NCBI RefSeq assembly: GCF_900113835.1
Contig: NZ_FOQV01000004.1
Coordinates: 186,001-250,000 of the forward strand
Direction of reading: 5' to 3'
DNA length: 64,000 bases
DNA from: Allobosea sp. OK403
GTDB taxonomy: Bacteria; Pseudomonadota; Alphaproteobacteria; Rhizobiales; Beijerinckiaceae
The notes under the pieces were generated by a model. It saw only the letters and a program-made list of their open reading frames with translations, was not told where the DNA came from and did no database searches. Of the stretch, positions 37,514 through 47,618 are shown one piece after another. A program made the position numbers and the translations under genes. Numbering within the stretch: the first letter of the stretch is position 1; every line of letters starts with the position of its first letter.

Positions 37514-39274
37514 ATGGTGTTTCCCACAAATGACCGGGGCGCTCCCAGCGCGCTGGCCGCGCTCACCCGCAACCGCATCCTGCCCAATATCTATGATCTG
37601 GCCGCCTTCTCGCTGCTCGCGGCGGTCGCCGTGCTGGCGTTCCATGGCGGCGCCGGGATGCGCTCGCCGCTGGAGGGGCTTGCCACCAGCCCGGTCGCGC
37701 TCGATCCGATCCTGCTGCCGGAATATGCACTCCGCACAACGCTCAGGATGTTCGCGGCGATCATCGCCTCGCTGATCTTCACCTTCGTCGTCGCAACGCT
37801 CGCCGCCAAGAGCCGTCGCGCCGAGATGATCATCATTCCGGCGCTCGACATCCTGCAGTCGGTGCCGGTGCTCGGCTTCCTGACCTTCACCGTCACCTTC
37901 TTCATGGGCCTGTTCCCGGGCAGCCAACTCGGGGCCGAATGCGCCGCGATCTTTGCGATCTTCACCAGCCAGGCCTGGAACATGGCCTTTTCCTTCTACC
38001 AATCGCTCAGGACCGTGCCGCGTGATCTCGACGAGGTCAGCCGTGGCTTTGGCCTCTCGTCCTGGCAGCGCTTCTGGCGCCTGGAGGCTCCCTTTGCGGC
38101 GCCGGGCCTGGTCTGGAACACGATGATGTCGATGTCGGGCGGCTGGTTCTTCGTAGTCGCCTCCGAGGCCATCACGGTGGGTGACACGACCGTCCAATTG
38201 CCGGGGCTGGGCTCCTGGCTCGCACTCGCCATCAAGGAGCAGGACTTCGCCGCCATTGCCTGGGCAGTGCTGGCCATGGCGATTGTGATCGGCCTGTATG
38301 ACCAGCTCCTGTTCCGCCCCATCGTCGCCTGGGCCGACAAGTTCCGCTTCGAGCAGACGGCCGGCCAGCAGAAGCCGCGCTCCTGGGTCTATGGGCTGAT
38401 CCGGCGCACGCATCTGCTCAAATATCTGTCGGGTCCATTCGCCTGGCTCTGGAACCGGCTCCTGCTGGTGCGGCTGTCACACACGCATCGCGCCGCCCCG
38501 GCGCCGAGGCAAGACGCACAGGCGACCACGCGGGCAATCGACTATGCCTGGCTCGGCCTGATCATCGCCATCGGCGCCTGGGGTGCCTGGACGGCCGTGT
38601 CCTATGTCGGCCAGAGCTTGTCTCTATCCGATATCTGGGATCCCTTGGGCCGCGGCCTCGTCACTCTGCTCAGGGTCATCGTGCTCATCGCCGTGGCCAG
38701 CCTGATCTGGGTGCCGCTGGGCGTCTGGATCGGCCTGCGGCCGGCCGTGGCCGAGCGCGTCCAGCCAATCGCGCAGTTCCTGGCGGCTTTCCCCGCCAAT
38801 GTGCTGTTTCCCTTCGCGGTCGTCGCCATCGTCGCAACCGGCGCGAACCCCGACATCTGGCTCTCGCCGCTGATGGTGCTCGGCACGCAATGGTACATCC
38901 TGTTTAACGTGATCGCAGGCGCGAGCGCCTTCCCGACCGATCTGCGCGAGGTCGCCTCGGTCTATCAGCTGCGCTCCTGGACATGGTGGCGCCGCGTCAT
39001 GCTGCCGGGAATCTTCCCCTATTACGTCACCGGGGCGCTGACGGCATCGGGTGGCTCGTGGAACGCCAGCATCGTCGCCGAGGTCGTGAGCTGGGGCGAC
39101 ACCAAGCTCGAGGCCTATGGTCTCGGCTCCTACATCGCCAAGGCGACCGAGGCGGGCGATTTCCCCCGCGTCGTCCTGGGCATCGCCGTGATGTCGCTCT
39201 TCGTCACCCTGTTCAACCGCACGCTCTGGCGCCCGCTCTATGTCTTCGCGGAACGTCGCCTGCGTCTCGACTGA
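37514..39274 (+). CDS. NitT/TauT-type ABC permease, two permease domains in one chain
   Basis: 586-residue inner-membrane protein made of two fused BPD_transp_1 domains. The first (about 20-280) has FTFVVATLAAKSRRAEM and the EAA-like loop DLDEVSRGFGLSSWQRFWRL; the second (about 330-580) has SLIWVPLGVWIGLRPAVAE and DLREVASVYQLRSWTWWRRV. Single-chain double permeases of this kind occur with the ATPase type encoded next. A transmembrane linker near 300-320 is variable. ATG at 37514 has GAGGTGAC upstream. No periplasmic binding protein gene is adjacent. Substrate unknown; nitrate, sulfonate and cyanate are typical for the wider family. Confidence 0.9.
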   Translation: MVFPTNDRGAPSALAALTRNRILPNIYDLAAFSLLAAVAVLAFHGGAGMRSPLEGLATSPVALDPILLPEYALRTTLRMFAAIIASLIFTFVVATLAAKSRRAEMIIIPALDILQSVPVLGFLTFTVTFFMGLFPGSQLGAECAAIFAIFTSQAWNMAFSFYQSLRTVPRDLDEVSRGFGLSSWQRFWRLEAPFAAPGLVWNTMMSMSGGWFFVVASEAITVGDTTVQLPGLGSWLALAIKEQDFAAIAWAVLAMAIVIGLYDQLLFRPIVAWADKFRFEQTAGQQKPRSWVYGLIRRTHLLKYLSGPFAWLWNRLLLVRLSHTHRAAPAPRQDAQATTRAIDYAWLGLIIAIGAWGAWTAVSYVGQSLSLSDIWDPLGRGLVTLLRVIVLIAVASLIWVPLGVWIGLRPAVAERVQPIAQFLAAFPANVLFPFAVVAIVATGANPDIWLSPLMVLGTQWYILFNVIAGASAFPTDLREVASVYQLRSWTWWRRVMLPGIFPYYVTGALTASGGSWNASIVAEVVSWGDTKLEAYGLGSYIAKATEAGDFPRVVLGIAVMSLFVTLFNRTLWRPLYVFAERRLRLD

Positions 39275-39298
39275 CCCCTTCCGCTGGAGGATCGCACC

Positions 39299-40621
39299 AT
39301 GGATGCCACCGTCATCACCCGGGCTGCCAAGACCGCGCCGCTCGTCAGCGCTGCCCAGATCTGCCAAACCTACGACAAGGGCGCATCGGGCTCGCTCATC
39401 GTGCTCGACAAGGTCGATGTCGAGCTCAGGCCCGCCGAGATCGTCGGCCTGCTCGGCCGCTCCGGCTCGGGCAAGTCGACCCTGCTTCGCGCCATCGCCG
39501 GCCTGATCGCGCCGAGCAGCGGCACCGTCACCTTTCAGGGCAAACCGGTGACTGGACCGACCTCGGGTGTCGCCGTGGTCTTCCAGAGCTTTGCGCTGTT
39601 CCCCTGGCTGACCGTGCTGGAGAATGTCGAGCTCGGGCTGGAAGCGCAGGGCGTGGTCCCGGCCGAGCGGCGCAAGCGTGCGCTCGCGGCGATCGACCTG
39701 ATCGGCCTCGACGGCTTCGAGAGCGCCTACCCCAAGGAGCTTTCAGGCGGCATGCGCCAGCGCGTCGGCCTGGCGCGTGCGCTCGTCGTCCATCCCAAGG
39801 TGCTGCTGATGGACGAGCCGTTCTCGGCGCTCGACGTGCTGACGGCGGAGACCTTGCGCACTGACCTGCTCGACCTCTGGTGCGAGGGACGGATGCCGAT
39901 CGAGGCCATCCTAATGGTGACCCACAACATCGAGGAGGCGGTGCTGATGTGCGATCGCATCCTGATCTTCGGCTCGAACCCCGGGCGGGTGATCGCCGAG
40001 ATCAAGGTCGATATGCCCCAGCCCCGCAACCGGCTCGACCCGGCTTTCCGCATGCTGGTCGAGGACATCTATGCCCGCATGACCGCCAGGTCGGGCGCAC
40101 CGGTCCGCGAGGGCCTTTTCCCCGGCACCGGCATCTCCATGTCGCTGCCGCGCGTCTCGACCAATCTGATGGCCGGCATGATCGAGGCGATCGCGGCCGA
40201 TCCGTACAAGGGCGAGGCCGATTTGCCGCCGCTAGCAGCCGAGCTGCATCTTGAGATCGATGACCTCTTCCCGGTTGCGGAAACGCTCCAGCTCCTGCGC
40301 TTCGCCGATCTGGAGGGCGGCGACATCAAGCTCACGGCGCCAGGCCTGCGCTTCGCCGACGGCGACGTCGACGAGCGCAAGCGCCTCTTCTCGCAGCATC
40401 TGGCGACTTACGTCCCGCTCGCCGCCCATATCCGCCGCGTGCTCGACGAGCGGCCGAGCCATCGCGCCCCGGCGCGGCGTTTCCGCGACGAGCTCGAGGA
40501 TCACATGTCGGAAGACTACGCCGCCACGACCCTGAAGGCGGTCACGAACTGGGCGCGCTATGCCGAGTACTTCGCCTATGACGAGCAGGCCGACCTGTTC
40601 ACGCTCGACGATCCCGACTGA
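39299..40621 (+). CDS. NitT/TauT-type ABC ATPase with AAA-associated C-terminal domain
   Basis: 440 residues. ABC domain (about 15-260): Walker A LLGRSGSGKSTLLRAIAG, Q-loop VVFQSFALFPWLTVLENV, signature LSGGMRQRVGLARAL, Walker B VLLMDEPFSALD, then TAETLRTDLLDLW. The extra C-terminal region (about 280-440; LPRVSTNLMAGMIEAIAADP, then EIDDLFPVAETLQLL) matches the AAA-associated C-terminal domain (PF09821 type) known on a subset of NitT/TauT ATPases. Begins 24 bases after the permease gene. Partner of that permease. Confidence 0.92.
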   Translation: MDATVITRAAKTAPLVSAAQICQTYDKGASGSLIVLDKVDVELRPAEIVGLLGRSGSGKSTLLRAIAGLIAPSSGTVTFQGKPVTGPTSGVAVVFQSFALFPWLTVLENVELGLEAQGVVPAERRKRALAAIDLIGLDGFESAYPKELSGGMRQRVGLARALVVHPKVLLMDEPFSALDVLTAETLRTDLLDLWCEGRMPIEAILMVTHNIEEAVLMCDRILIFGSNPGRVIAEIKVDMPQPRNRLDPAFRMLVEDIYARMTARSGAPVREGLFPGTGISMSLPRVSTNLMAGMIEAIAADPYKGEADLPPLAAELHLEIDDLFPVAETLQLLRFADLEGGDIKLTAPGLRFADGDVDERKRLFSQHLATYVPLAAHIRRVLDERPSHRAPARRFRDELEDHMSEDYAATTLKAVTNWARYAEYFAYDEQADLFTLDDPD

Positions 40622-40690
40622 ACCCGGCAACCAGCGCGATGATCGCCCCACCGCGGATCGGCCTCGAAGCCGGTTCGCGATGGGGAGCCC

Positions 40691-41065
40691 ATGCCTCGCG
40701 ACATCAGGTGCACCATGAGGAAGGACCAAGACCTCCTTCGCGTCTGGCTGGAATCGCGCCGGCTGCGGCTGGCTGCAACGACCGGCCATCGCCGCGTGCC
40801 GTCCCGGCCTCCATCGCGGCTGGTGCGACTGCTCGTCGGGACGCGGTTGTTCTGGCCCGTGGTGAGGGGGCTGCTTTGGCTGTCGAAACACATGTTGCGG
40901 CTTATCTCGCGCCTGTATTTCGACGGCTGGTTTGCGCCGCGAACGACCCGCAGGCTCCTGCATATCTCGGACCGGCTGAGCCGTTACAGCCTCACGCTGA
41001 TGCGGAACCGGAAATGGACCGACGACAGGGATGATATCCGGAGCGACCATGATCATCGGCCTTGA
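40691..41065 (+). CDS. Small basic hypothetical protein, possibly membrane-associated
   Basis: Frame of up to 124 residues; the first ATG at 40691 has GGGGAG only three bases away, while an ATG at 40715 has AGGTG four bases away, so the start is unclear. Arg-rich with a hydrophobic stretch (RLFWPVVRGLLWLSKHMLRL). Its stop overlaps the mgtC start by 17 bases. No domain recognised. It could be a real small protein co-transcribed with mgtC or a chance frame; GC-rich sequence makes such frames common. Confidence 0.42.
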   Translation: MPRDIRCTMRKDQDLLRVWLESRRLRLAATTGHRRVPSRPPSRLVRLLVGTRLFWPVVRGLLWLSKHMLRLISRLYFDGWFAPRTTRRLLHISDRLSRYSLTLMRNRKWTDDRDDIRSDHDHRP

Positions 41066-41750
41066 GCAGGCGGCGCTCAACCTCGGGACGGCTTTCGCGC
41101 TCGGCGCCCTGATCGGGTTCGAGCGGCAATGGCGTCAGCGGCTTGCTGGACTGCGCACCAACACGCTTGTCGCGCTGGGCTCGGCCATCTTCGTCATGTT
41201 CGCCGGCCTCGTTCCGGGAGACGCCAGCCCGACGCGAGTGGCGGCGCAGGTCGTTTCCGGCATCGGCTTCCTGGGTGCGGGTGTCATCTTCAAGGAGGGG
41301 CTCAACGTCCGCGGCCTGAACACGGCGGCGACCCTGTGGTGCTCCGCCGCGGTGGGTCTCGTTGCCGGCATCGGGTTTCCGCTACATGCGCTGCTGGCGA
41401 CCGGTTTCGTTATCCTGGTCAACCTCGCGCTGCGTCCCCTAATCCGCCTGATCGCGCGACAGCCGATGGGGACCACAGAACTCGTCGTGCGCTATGCGGT
41501 GACGGCGATCTGCCATAGCGAAGGCGAAGCCCATGTCAGAGCGCTGCTGCTTAAGGGGATCGATCATGCATCTCTCCACCTCCATGCCCTCGACAGCCGG
41601 AACATCGAGGACACCGACCGTGTCGAGGTCTCGGCCAGCGTGACCGCCGATCGCCGTCAGGACACGGCCCTGGAGCAGATCGTCGGGCGACTGAGCCTGG
41701 AGCCGATCGTCACGGCCGCCCGTTGGCGAGCGGAAGCGATGGTCGAGTGA
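41049..41750 (+). CDS. MgtC/SapB family protein
   Basis: Inner-membrane protein of 233 residues. N-terminal MgtC domain with five helices: LGTAFALGALIGFERQWRQR, LRTNTLVALGSAIFVMFAGL, RVAAQVVSGIGFLGAGVIFK, GLNTAATLWCSAAVGLVAGI and a fifth near residue 120. The GIGFLGAGVI and GLNTAAT motifs are diagnostic. A C-terminal ACT-like cytoplasmic domain follows. MgtC proteins affect magnesium or phosphate homeostasis and ATP synthase activity in intracellular pathogens; here the role is unknown. ATG at 41049 has GGAG five bases upstream. Confidence 0.92.
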   Translation: MIIGLEQAALNLGTAFALGALIGFERQWRQRLAGLRTNTLVALGSAIFVMFAGLVPGDASPTRVAAQVVSGIGFLGAGVIFKEGLNVRGLNTAATLWCSAAVGLVAGIGFPLHALLATGFVILVNLALRPLIRLIARQPMGTTELVVRYAVTAICHSEGEAHVRALLLKGIDHASLHLHALDSRNIEDTDRVEVSASVTADRRQDTALEQIVGRLSLEPIVTAARWRAEAMVE

Positions 41751-41850
41751 CCGCTGCCGAAAATCGCAGCCCGACGTCGAGACAGACCGTCTCATCAGCT
41801 AAGGTATCGATCGAAGGCAGGTTCGCCGGGGTCGGTGCAGAGGTCGGCGC

Positions 41851-42915
41851 ATGAGACGCAAGAGGCTGACGTTCCCGATCGAGAGGCCCTTGCTCTGGCT
41901 GGGGCTTTCGCTGTTCATCGCCGCCATCTTCGCGGCCGACACCGTCACGGATCGGGAGATCGCCTTTGCTGTCCTCTATGTCGCGGTCATCCTGATCGCA
42001 GCACAGTCCGGCCGGACGCGTTTCGTCGCGAGCATCGGTATCGGATGCGCCGTCCTCACGGTCGTGAGCTATGTCCTCACCACGCATGGCGACCGTCAAT
42101 CTGGCCTGGTGAACGGCGCCTTGAGCCTGCTCGCCATCGCAACGACGACCTTTCTCGCGATCAGGAATGAGACAACCGAGGCTCGCGCCCGGCAGGCCCT
42201 GGCGGATCTGGCCCATATGGCGCGCGTCACGACCATGGGGGAACTCACAGCCTCGATCGCCCATGAGGTCAGCCAGCCGCTTGCCGGCATCGTCGCCAAT
42301 GGGCATGCCGCCTTGCGCTGGCTCGACGCATCGCCCCCCTCTCCCGACGAGGCAAGACGCGCGCTCGGCCGCGTCGTGACCGATGCCGATCGTGCCGGCG
42401 AGGTCATCGGCCGCGTCCGCCGCCTCGTCAGCAAATCTCCGCCCTCGCGCGACAGGGTCGACCTCGTCCAACTGATCGACGAGGCCCTGGTTCTGGCACG
42501 GGCCGAGATCCGCCGGAACCGCGTCGTGCTGCGCACCGATTACGGCACCGACCTTCCGCGTCCTCTGGTCGACCGTGTCCAGCTGCAACAGGTCGTCCTC
42601 AACCTCGTGGTCAACGCCGCCGAGACGATGGGTGGCCTCGAGACCGGCCCGCGTGACCTGCTCGTCAGCGCGGCTTCCGATGCCAGCAAGATCACGGTGA
42701 GCGTTCGCGACACCGGCATCAGCCTCGCGCCAATGGCGATCGCGCAGGTCTTCGAGGCCTTCTACACGACCAAGCCCGGCGGCATGGGCATGGGGCTGGC
42801 GATCAGCCGCTCGATCGTCGAGGCTCACGGCGGCACGATCTATGCCGCGCTCAACCATCCGCGCGGCATGGTGTTCGGCTTCACGCTCCCGCTGAACATG
42901 ACGAGGACAGCCTAG
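41851..42915 (+). CDS. Sensor histidine kinase with four membrane helices
   Basis: 354 residues. Four membrane helices in residues 1-110 without a sizeable periplasmic domain, then a dimerisation/phosphoacceptor helix TTMGELTASIAHEVSQPLAG (His in S-I-A-H-E) and a HATPase_c domain with LQQVVLNLVVNAAETM (N box) and KPGGMGMGLAISRSIVEAHGG. This is the class of NtrY/FixL-like kinases that signal to FixJ-type regulators. It overlaps no gene; the regulator follows four bases later, clearly the cognate pair. Signal probably sensed in or at the membrane. Confidence 0.92.
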   Translation: MRRKRLTFPIERPLLWLGLSLFIAAIFAADTVTDREIAFAVLYVAVILIAAQSGRTRFVASIGIGCAVLTVVSYVLTTHGDRQSGLVNGALSLLAIATTTFLAIRNETTEARARQALADLAHMARVTTMGELTASIAHEVSQPLAGIVANGHAALRWLDASPPSPDEARRALGRVVTDADRAGEVIGRVRRLVSKSPPSRDRVDLVQLIDEALVLARAEIRRNRVVLRTDYGTDLPRPLVDRVQLQQVVLNLVVNAAETMGGLETGPRDLLVSAASDASKITVSVRDTGISLAPMAIAQVFEAFYTTKPGGMGMGLAISRSIVEAHGGTIYAALNHPRGMVFGFTLPLNMTRTA

Positions 42916-42919
42916 GGCC

Positions 42920-43552
42920 ATGAGCCAGGAGACCCCGACCGTCTTCGTCATCGACGACGATCCCTCCGTGCGGGACGGGCTCGACAGCCTGCTCCGGTCC
43001 GTAGGCTATGCGGTTGCGTGCTTCGCATCGGTCCGGGAATTCGCACTGGTTCATCGCCCCGACCAGCCGTCCTGCCTGGTTCTCGACGTCAGGATGCCTG
43101 GGCCCAGCGGCATGGATTTCCAGGCGGAGCTGGCAAAATTGCGCGATCCCCTGCCGGTCATCTTTCTGACCGGCCATGGCGATGTGCCGATGGCCGTGCG
43201 CGCCATCAAGGCCGGTGCCGTCGAATTCCTGCTGAAACCCTTTCGCGAGCAGGACCTGCTCGACGCGATCCGCGCCGCCATCGACAGCGATCGCGAGAGG
43301 CGCGCCGGAGAGGCGGCCCTGGCCGAGATCAAGGCCTGCTTCGAGACGCTGTCGATGCGCGAGAGGGATGTGATGGCGTTCGTCGTCCAGGGCCGCCTCA
43401 ACAAGCAGATCGCAGCCGAGCTCAACCTCAGCGAGATCACGGTGAAGGTCCACCGTGGCCAGGCCATGCGCAAGATGAAGGCCGCGACGCTTGCCGATCT
43501 GATCCGCATGGCGGACAGGCTGGCATCGCCGGGCGTGAAGAAAATGCTCTAA
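42920..43552 (+). CDS. FixJ-family response regulator
   Basis: 210 residues. Receiver domain: acidic cluster [18 protein letters not shown], phospho-acceptor Asp in [33 protein letters not shown], and the Lys of FLLKPF. C-terminal LuxR-type helix-turn-helix [36 protein letters not shown]. Partner of the histidine kinase upstream. Its stop overlaps the stop of the convergent SDR gene by four bases. Targets unknown; MgtC or the upstream ABC genes are candidates by position only. Confidence 0.94.
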   Translation: MSQETPTVFVIDDDPSVRDGLDSLLRSVGYAVACFASVREFALVHRPDQPSCLVLDVRMPGPSGMDFQAELAKLRDPLPVIFLTGHGDVPMAVRAIKAGAVEFLLKPFREQDLLDAIRAAIDSDRERRAGEAALAEIKACFETLSMRERDVMAFVVQGRLNKQIAAELNLSEITVKVHRGQAMRKMKAATLADLIRMADRLASPGVKKML

Positions 43553-44277
43553 AGATCCGTGCTTTGCGGCAGGATCACGAGATCGCGGATCGTGACGTTG
43601 CGGGGCCGGCTGAGCATGAAGAAGACGGCTTCCGCCACCTCCTCGGCTTCGATCAGGCCGCCGGCGGCGCGCTCGGCTTCGAGCTTTTCGCGCGGCCAGT
43701 CCGCGATCAGCGCCGTCACGACCGGGCCGGGCAGGACAGCGCCGACACGCAGGCCGTGCGGGATGACCTGACGGCGGACGGTGTGAACGAAGGCCTGCAC
43801 CGCGTGCTTGGAGGCGGTGTAGATCGGCTCCCACACCACCGGGACGACGCCCGCGACCGAACTCGTGACGATGATGTCGCCGGTCTTGCGCGCGATCATA
43901 TGCGGCAACACGGCGTGGATGCTGCGGAAGGTGGCGTTGACGTTGAGATTCAGCATCCGGTCCCAGGCATCGGGATCGCCATCGCAGACCGGCCCGCCGA
44001 CATAGGAGCCGGCATTGGCGTGAAAGATGTCCAGCTGGCCGGTCCTTGCGAGAATCTGCGGCATCATGCCGGCGACCGAAGCGGCATCGGTCAGATCGAC
44101 GACGAGCGGTATCGCCGCCGCACTGAGCGGACCGCACGCGCGAGCCAGCGCTGCTTCATCGCGATCGACCAGAACGACGCAGGCTCCGGCGGCGAGCAGG
44201 CGCTTTGCGCAGGCAAGCCCGATACCCGAGGCGGCGCCCGTGATCGCGGCGGTTTTTCCGGCCAGTTGCTGCGTCAC
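43549..44277 (-). CDS. SDR family oxidoreductase
   Basis: Short-chain dehydrogenase/reductase, 242 residues. [15 protein letters not shown] at the N-terminus, NAG replaced by [10 protein letters not shown], Ser in [26 protein letters not shown] with the Tyr-Lys pair, and the [14 protein letters not shown] segment. Start is a GTG at 44277 overlapping the kinase stop as GTGA. Last gene of the LacI-controlled sugar operon, so it most likely oxidises a sugar or polyol, but the exact substrate is not known. Confidence 0.88.
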   Translation of the reverse strand: MTQQLAGKTAAITGAASGIGLACAKRLLAAGACVVLVDRDEAALARACGPLSAAAIPLVVDLTDAASVAGMMPQILARTGQLDIFHANAGSYVGGPVCDGDPDAWDRMLNLNVNATFRSIHAVLPHMIARKTGDIIVTSSVAGVVPVVWEPIYTASKHAVQAFVHTVRRQVIPHGLRVGAVLPGPVVTALIADWPREKLEAERAAGGLIEAEEVAEAVFFMLSRPRNVTIRDLVILPQSTDL

Positions 44278-45929
44278 GGCGTCGACTCCGATACTGCGTG
44301 ATGGTCGGTTGGGTGCATCAGGTCGCGCGCCACGCGCGCGGCGTCCTGCAAATGGTCGAAGGCGGCAAAACGCCTGTCGTGCAGCGCAGCGATAGCGCCG
44401 CCTGCTGGCGTGAAGGCGCTCGCAGCCGGGGCCATCGCGGTCATGACCTTGGCGAGATCAGGGAAGGCGCCGGCCGCGGCTGCACCGAGCATCGCCGCGC
44501 CCAGCAGGACAGGGTCGACATCGTCAGGCACGAGCACGGGCAAGCCGGCGCAGTCGGCCAGCACTTGCCGGATCAGCGGATGGCGGCCCGCGCCGCCGCT
44601 GAGCACGATCGCTTCGATCGTGGCACCCCGGGCGCGGCTGGCTCTGAGAATCTGCCGCAGCCCGTAGCCGATGCCCGTGAGCCCCGCGACATAGAGCGCG
44701 AGGAGATGGTCGAGGTCGCGCTCCATGCCAAGACCGGCGATCAGGGCGCGCGCCTGCGGATCGGCATGGGGCGAGCGATTGCCGAGGAAATCGGGCACGA
44801 CGACGAGACCTTCCGCCAATCGCACGGCATCGGAGAGGTCCTCGCTCCCTGCAGCCGCGCGGTCTGCCAGCCAGGCAGGCAGCGAAAGACCCTCTTGCGC
44901 GGCCAGGCGCTGCGCCTCGGGTGTGGCCGGATGGAAGCCGATCAACTGCTCGATCGCCGCGCCGGCGCCGGATTGGCCGCCTTCGCTGAGCCAGAGCCCC
45001 GGCGCCATCGCCGAGAAATAGGGCCCCCAGACGCCCGGGATGAAGATCGGTTCACGGCTGCTCGCCATGGTGCAGGCCGAGGTGCCGAAGACATAGGCCA
45101 TGCGGGTCAACGCCGTACCGTGTTCGGAGCGGACGCCGACCGAGCCGAGACCGCCGGCATGCGCATCGATCAGCCCGGCCGCAACCGCCGTGCCCGGCTT
45201 CAAACCGAGATCGGCTGCGGCCTGCGCTGTCAGGCCTTGGCCCAAGGCCGTGCCACCGGGAACGATCTCGCTGCCGATGCGCGCAAAACCCTGCTCCGCC
45301 AGATCGCCGAGCCCGATCTGGTGAAAGTAGCCGGCGTCCCAGCGCGCCTCATGCGCCAGATAGGTCCATTTGCAGGTGACCGTGCAGACCGAGCGGGCCA
45401 ATGAGCCGCTCGCCCGCCAGGTCAGGAAGTCGGCGAGGTCGAAGAACTGCCAGGCCGCCTCATAGCTCTCCGGCAGATGCTCCTTGAGCCAGAGCAGCTT
45501 CGGCGTTTCCATTTCGGGCGAGATCGTGCCGCCGACATAGGCGAGCACCGGATGATTGATGCGGTTGATGCGGTCAGCTTGAGCGAGGGCGCGGTGGTCC
45601 ATCCAGACGATGATGTCGCGGCTCGCATCGCCATGGGCGCCGACAGGCAGCGATGCCCCGTTCTGTCCGAGCACGACCAGCGAGCATGTCGCATCGAAAC
45701 CGACGCCGGCGATGGCCTCGGGCGCGAGCTTCGCTTGCGCCATCGCCGCGCGCACGCTGGCGCAGACGGCGCGCCAGATATCCGCGCTCGATTGTTCCGC
45801 GATATCCGGCCCGTCCTGATAGAGCGCGATGTCGCGCTTGCCCGTCGCGAGCATGCGCCCGTTGCGGTCGAAGATGCCGGCACGGGCGCTGCCGGTGCCG
45901 ACGTCGATGCCAATGAAATGGGTGCTCAT
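44274..45929 (-). CDS. FGGY-family carbohydrate kinase (ribulokinase/ribitol-kinase-like)
   Basis: Sugar kinase with two actin-like lobes, 551 residues. N-lobe begins [51 protein letters not shown]-lobe [47 protein letters not shown] and [19 protein letters not shown]. The layout fits the D-ribulokinase/ribitol kinase subgroup. Phosphorylates a ketopentose or polyol to feed central metabolism. Upstream gene is the FAD oxidoreductase, downstream the SDR (GTGA overlap). Confidence 0.88.
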   Translation of the reverse strand: MSTHFIGIDVGTGSARAGIFDRNGRMLATGKRDIALYQDGPDIAEQSSADIWRAVCASVRAAMAQAKLAPEAIAGVGFDATCSLVVLGQNGASLPVGAHGDASRDIIVWMDHRALAQADRINRINHPVLAYVGGTISPEMETPKLLWLKEHLPESYEAAWQFFDLADFLTWRASGSLARSVCTVTCKWTYLAHEARWDAGYFHQIGLGDLAEQGFARIGSEIVPGGTALGQGLTAQAAADLGLKPGTAVAAGLIDAHAGGLGSVGVRSEHGTALTRMAYVFGTSACTMASSREPIFIPGVWGPYFSAMAPGLWLSEGGQSGAGAAIEQLIGFHPATPEAQRLAAQEGLSLPAWLADRAAAGSEDLSDAVRLAEGLVVVPDFLGNRSPHADPQARALIAGLGMERDLDHLLALYVAGLTGIGYGLRQILRASRARGATIEAIVLSGGAGRHPLIRQVLADCAGLPVLVPDDVDPVLLGAAMLGAAAAGAFPDLAKVMTAMAPAASAFTPAGGAIAALHDRRFAAFDHLQDAARVARDLMHPTDHHAVSESTP

Positions 45930-46020
45930 GGATTGACGATCCCGTCAGCGGAGCAATGCGGGCCTCTCGCGTTGCAAGTTTTCCCATGATGAAATGAGGC
46001 GTCATGCCGATGGAACCACG

Positions 46021-46063
46021 CCGTCATTCCGGGGCAGGCCGCAGGCCTGAGCCCGGAATGACG
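46021..46063. repeat. Short palindromic repeat with CGTCATTCCGGG ends
   Basis: CCGTCATTCCGGGGCAGG and GAGCCCGGAATGACG pair around AGGCCGCAGGCCT. It sits in the 169-base gap between the FAD oxidoreductase and kinase genes. Confidence 0.6.
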
Positions 46064-46098
46064 CTGAGTGTCCGCCACCATCGCTGCCCGCCCGATCA

Positions 46099-47538
46099 TC
46101 AGGCTGCGGCCCGGTTCGGCGGTCCGGCGCGGCTGCCGTCGGGGTTGCGCAGATAGACGCCATGGTCGAGCTGCTGGCGGCGCAGCTCCTCAACATCGAT
46201 ATCGGCCGGCGGGCGGTTGCCGCGCACCGAAATCTTGGCGGCGCGCCCGGCGGCCTCGCCCATCGCCATGCAGGTCGCCATGACGCGGATCGCGCCCATG
46301 GCCTCATGCGTGGCCGAGATGCTGCGGCCGGCGACCAGCAAATTGCCGATCTTCTGGGGAACCAGCGACCGATACGGGATATCGTAGCAGTCGCCGCACC
46401 AGATTAAGGTGCAGCCGTCATCCGAGGGTCGGTGGATGTCGATCGGATAGCTGGCGACGGCGATCGCATCGTCGAAATGCGTGCAGGCCAGCACATCCTC
46501 CTGCGTCATCACATATTGGCCGAGGATGCGGCGCGTCTCGCGGATGCCGAGGAAGGGCGCCGTCTTGGTGAAATAGGCCTTCTCGAAGCCCGGCACGTAG
46601 TTGATGAGATAGGTCACGATGTCGTCGATCTGGGCACGGCCCTCGATCTCGCCCTTGGTCAGGCTGCGGGCATTGGTGCCGTCGGTGCCCTTGACCCGGG
46701 TCATGTTGATCCAGACCTCACCCTTCTTCAGGCCGGTGATGATGATCGTGCGCTCATTGGGGATCGCCAGGCCGCGCTCGGCCTTGGCCTTGGCGATGAG
46801 TTCGCGCATGCCGACGACGATGAACTGCTGATTCTGGCCGAAATACTCGGCGGGAATGAAATCGGTGAGATAGGTGCGTGCCTCCGGCGGAGCATTGGCG
46901 ATGCTCATGCGCAGCGCGTCGGTGTCGACGCCGGCGAGGCAGAACATCAGCGTCGGCGGCTGCATGCCGCCATCGGCATTGCCCTTTTCGGTCGGCACGC
47001 CGGCGCTATAGGCAACGTCCGCATCGCCGCTGCAGTCGATCACGACCTTGGCGAGGATGGCGGTACGGCCGGTTTTGCTCTCGGTGACGACGCCGCGGAT
47101 AATGTCGTTCTCGACCAGCGCGCCGGCAAAGAAGGTGTAGAACAGCACATCGACGCCGGCCTCGATCAGCATCTCCAGCGCCACGGTCTTGACCGCTTCG
47201 GGCTCGACCAGCGTGATGCCCATATGCAGCGGACAGGGCCGATGCTCGCTTGCACCGTCACGCTCCCGGCGCAGGCGTTCGATGAATTTCTGCGGCAGCC
47301 CGTCGATGATCTGGTTGCCCTTCTGGCCGAGGAAGCCCAGCACCGGCAGGCCGATCGTCATATTGCCGCCGACGAAGCTGCGACTCTCGATCAGCCCGAC
47401 GCGCAAGCCGTCCTCGGCGGCGGCGAGCGCGGCGGTGAGGCCCGATGGCCCGCCGCCGACGACGAGCACGTCATATTCGGCCGAGACGGGGATGGAGCGC
47501 GCCGGCTCCTCGATGAAGCGAACCCCGGTCATGGACAT
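46099..47538 (-). CDS. FAD-dependent oxidoreductase (FAD_oxidored family)
   Basis: Flavoprotein of about 479 residues with an N-terminal FAD Rossmann fold (DVLVVGGGPSGLTAALAAAE), then GGNMTIGLPVLGFLGQKGNQ, KVVIDCSGDADVAYSAG and a C-terminal SISATHEAMGAIRVMATCMA block typical of the PF12831 family. These enzymes are found in many sugar and polyol gene clusters, but few have a known substrate. I use the ATG at 47538, which follows GGAAGGAAAT. In the operon it lies between the binding protein and the kinase. Confidence 0.85.
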   Translation of the reverse strand: MSMTGVRFIEEPARSIPVSAEYDVLVVGGGPSGLTAALAAAEDGLRVGLIESRSFVGGNMTIGLPVLGFLGQKGNQIIDGLPQKFIERLRRERDGASEHRPCPLHMGITLVEPEAVKTVALEMLIEAGVDVLFYTFFAGALVENDIIRGVVTESKTGRTAILAKVVIDCSGDADVAYSAGVPTEKGNADGGMQPPTLMFCLAGVDTDALRMSIANAPPEARTYLTDFIPAEYFGQNQQFIVVGMRELIAKAKAERGLAIPNERTIIITGLKKGEVWINMTRVKGTDGTNARSLTKGEIEGRAQIDDIVTYLINYVPGFEKAYFTKTAPFLGIRETRRILGQYVMTQEDVLACTHFDDAIAVASYPIDIHRPSDDGCTLIWCGDCYDIPYRSLVPQKIGNLLVAGRSISATHEAMGAIRVMATCMAMGEAAGRAAKISVRGNRPPADIDVEELRRQQLDHGVYLRNPDGSRAGPPNRAAA

Positions 47539-47618
47539 GAGGCGATTTCCTTCCACTGGCATTGAGTCGATTGATTGGGTTGAGGCCGGCGCCGTAGCGC
47601 CGACCGTTATCGGTCGGA

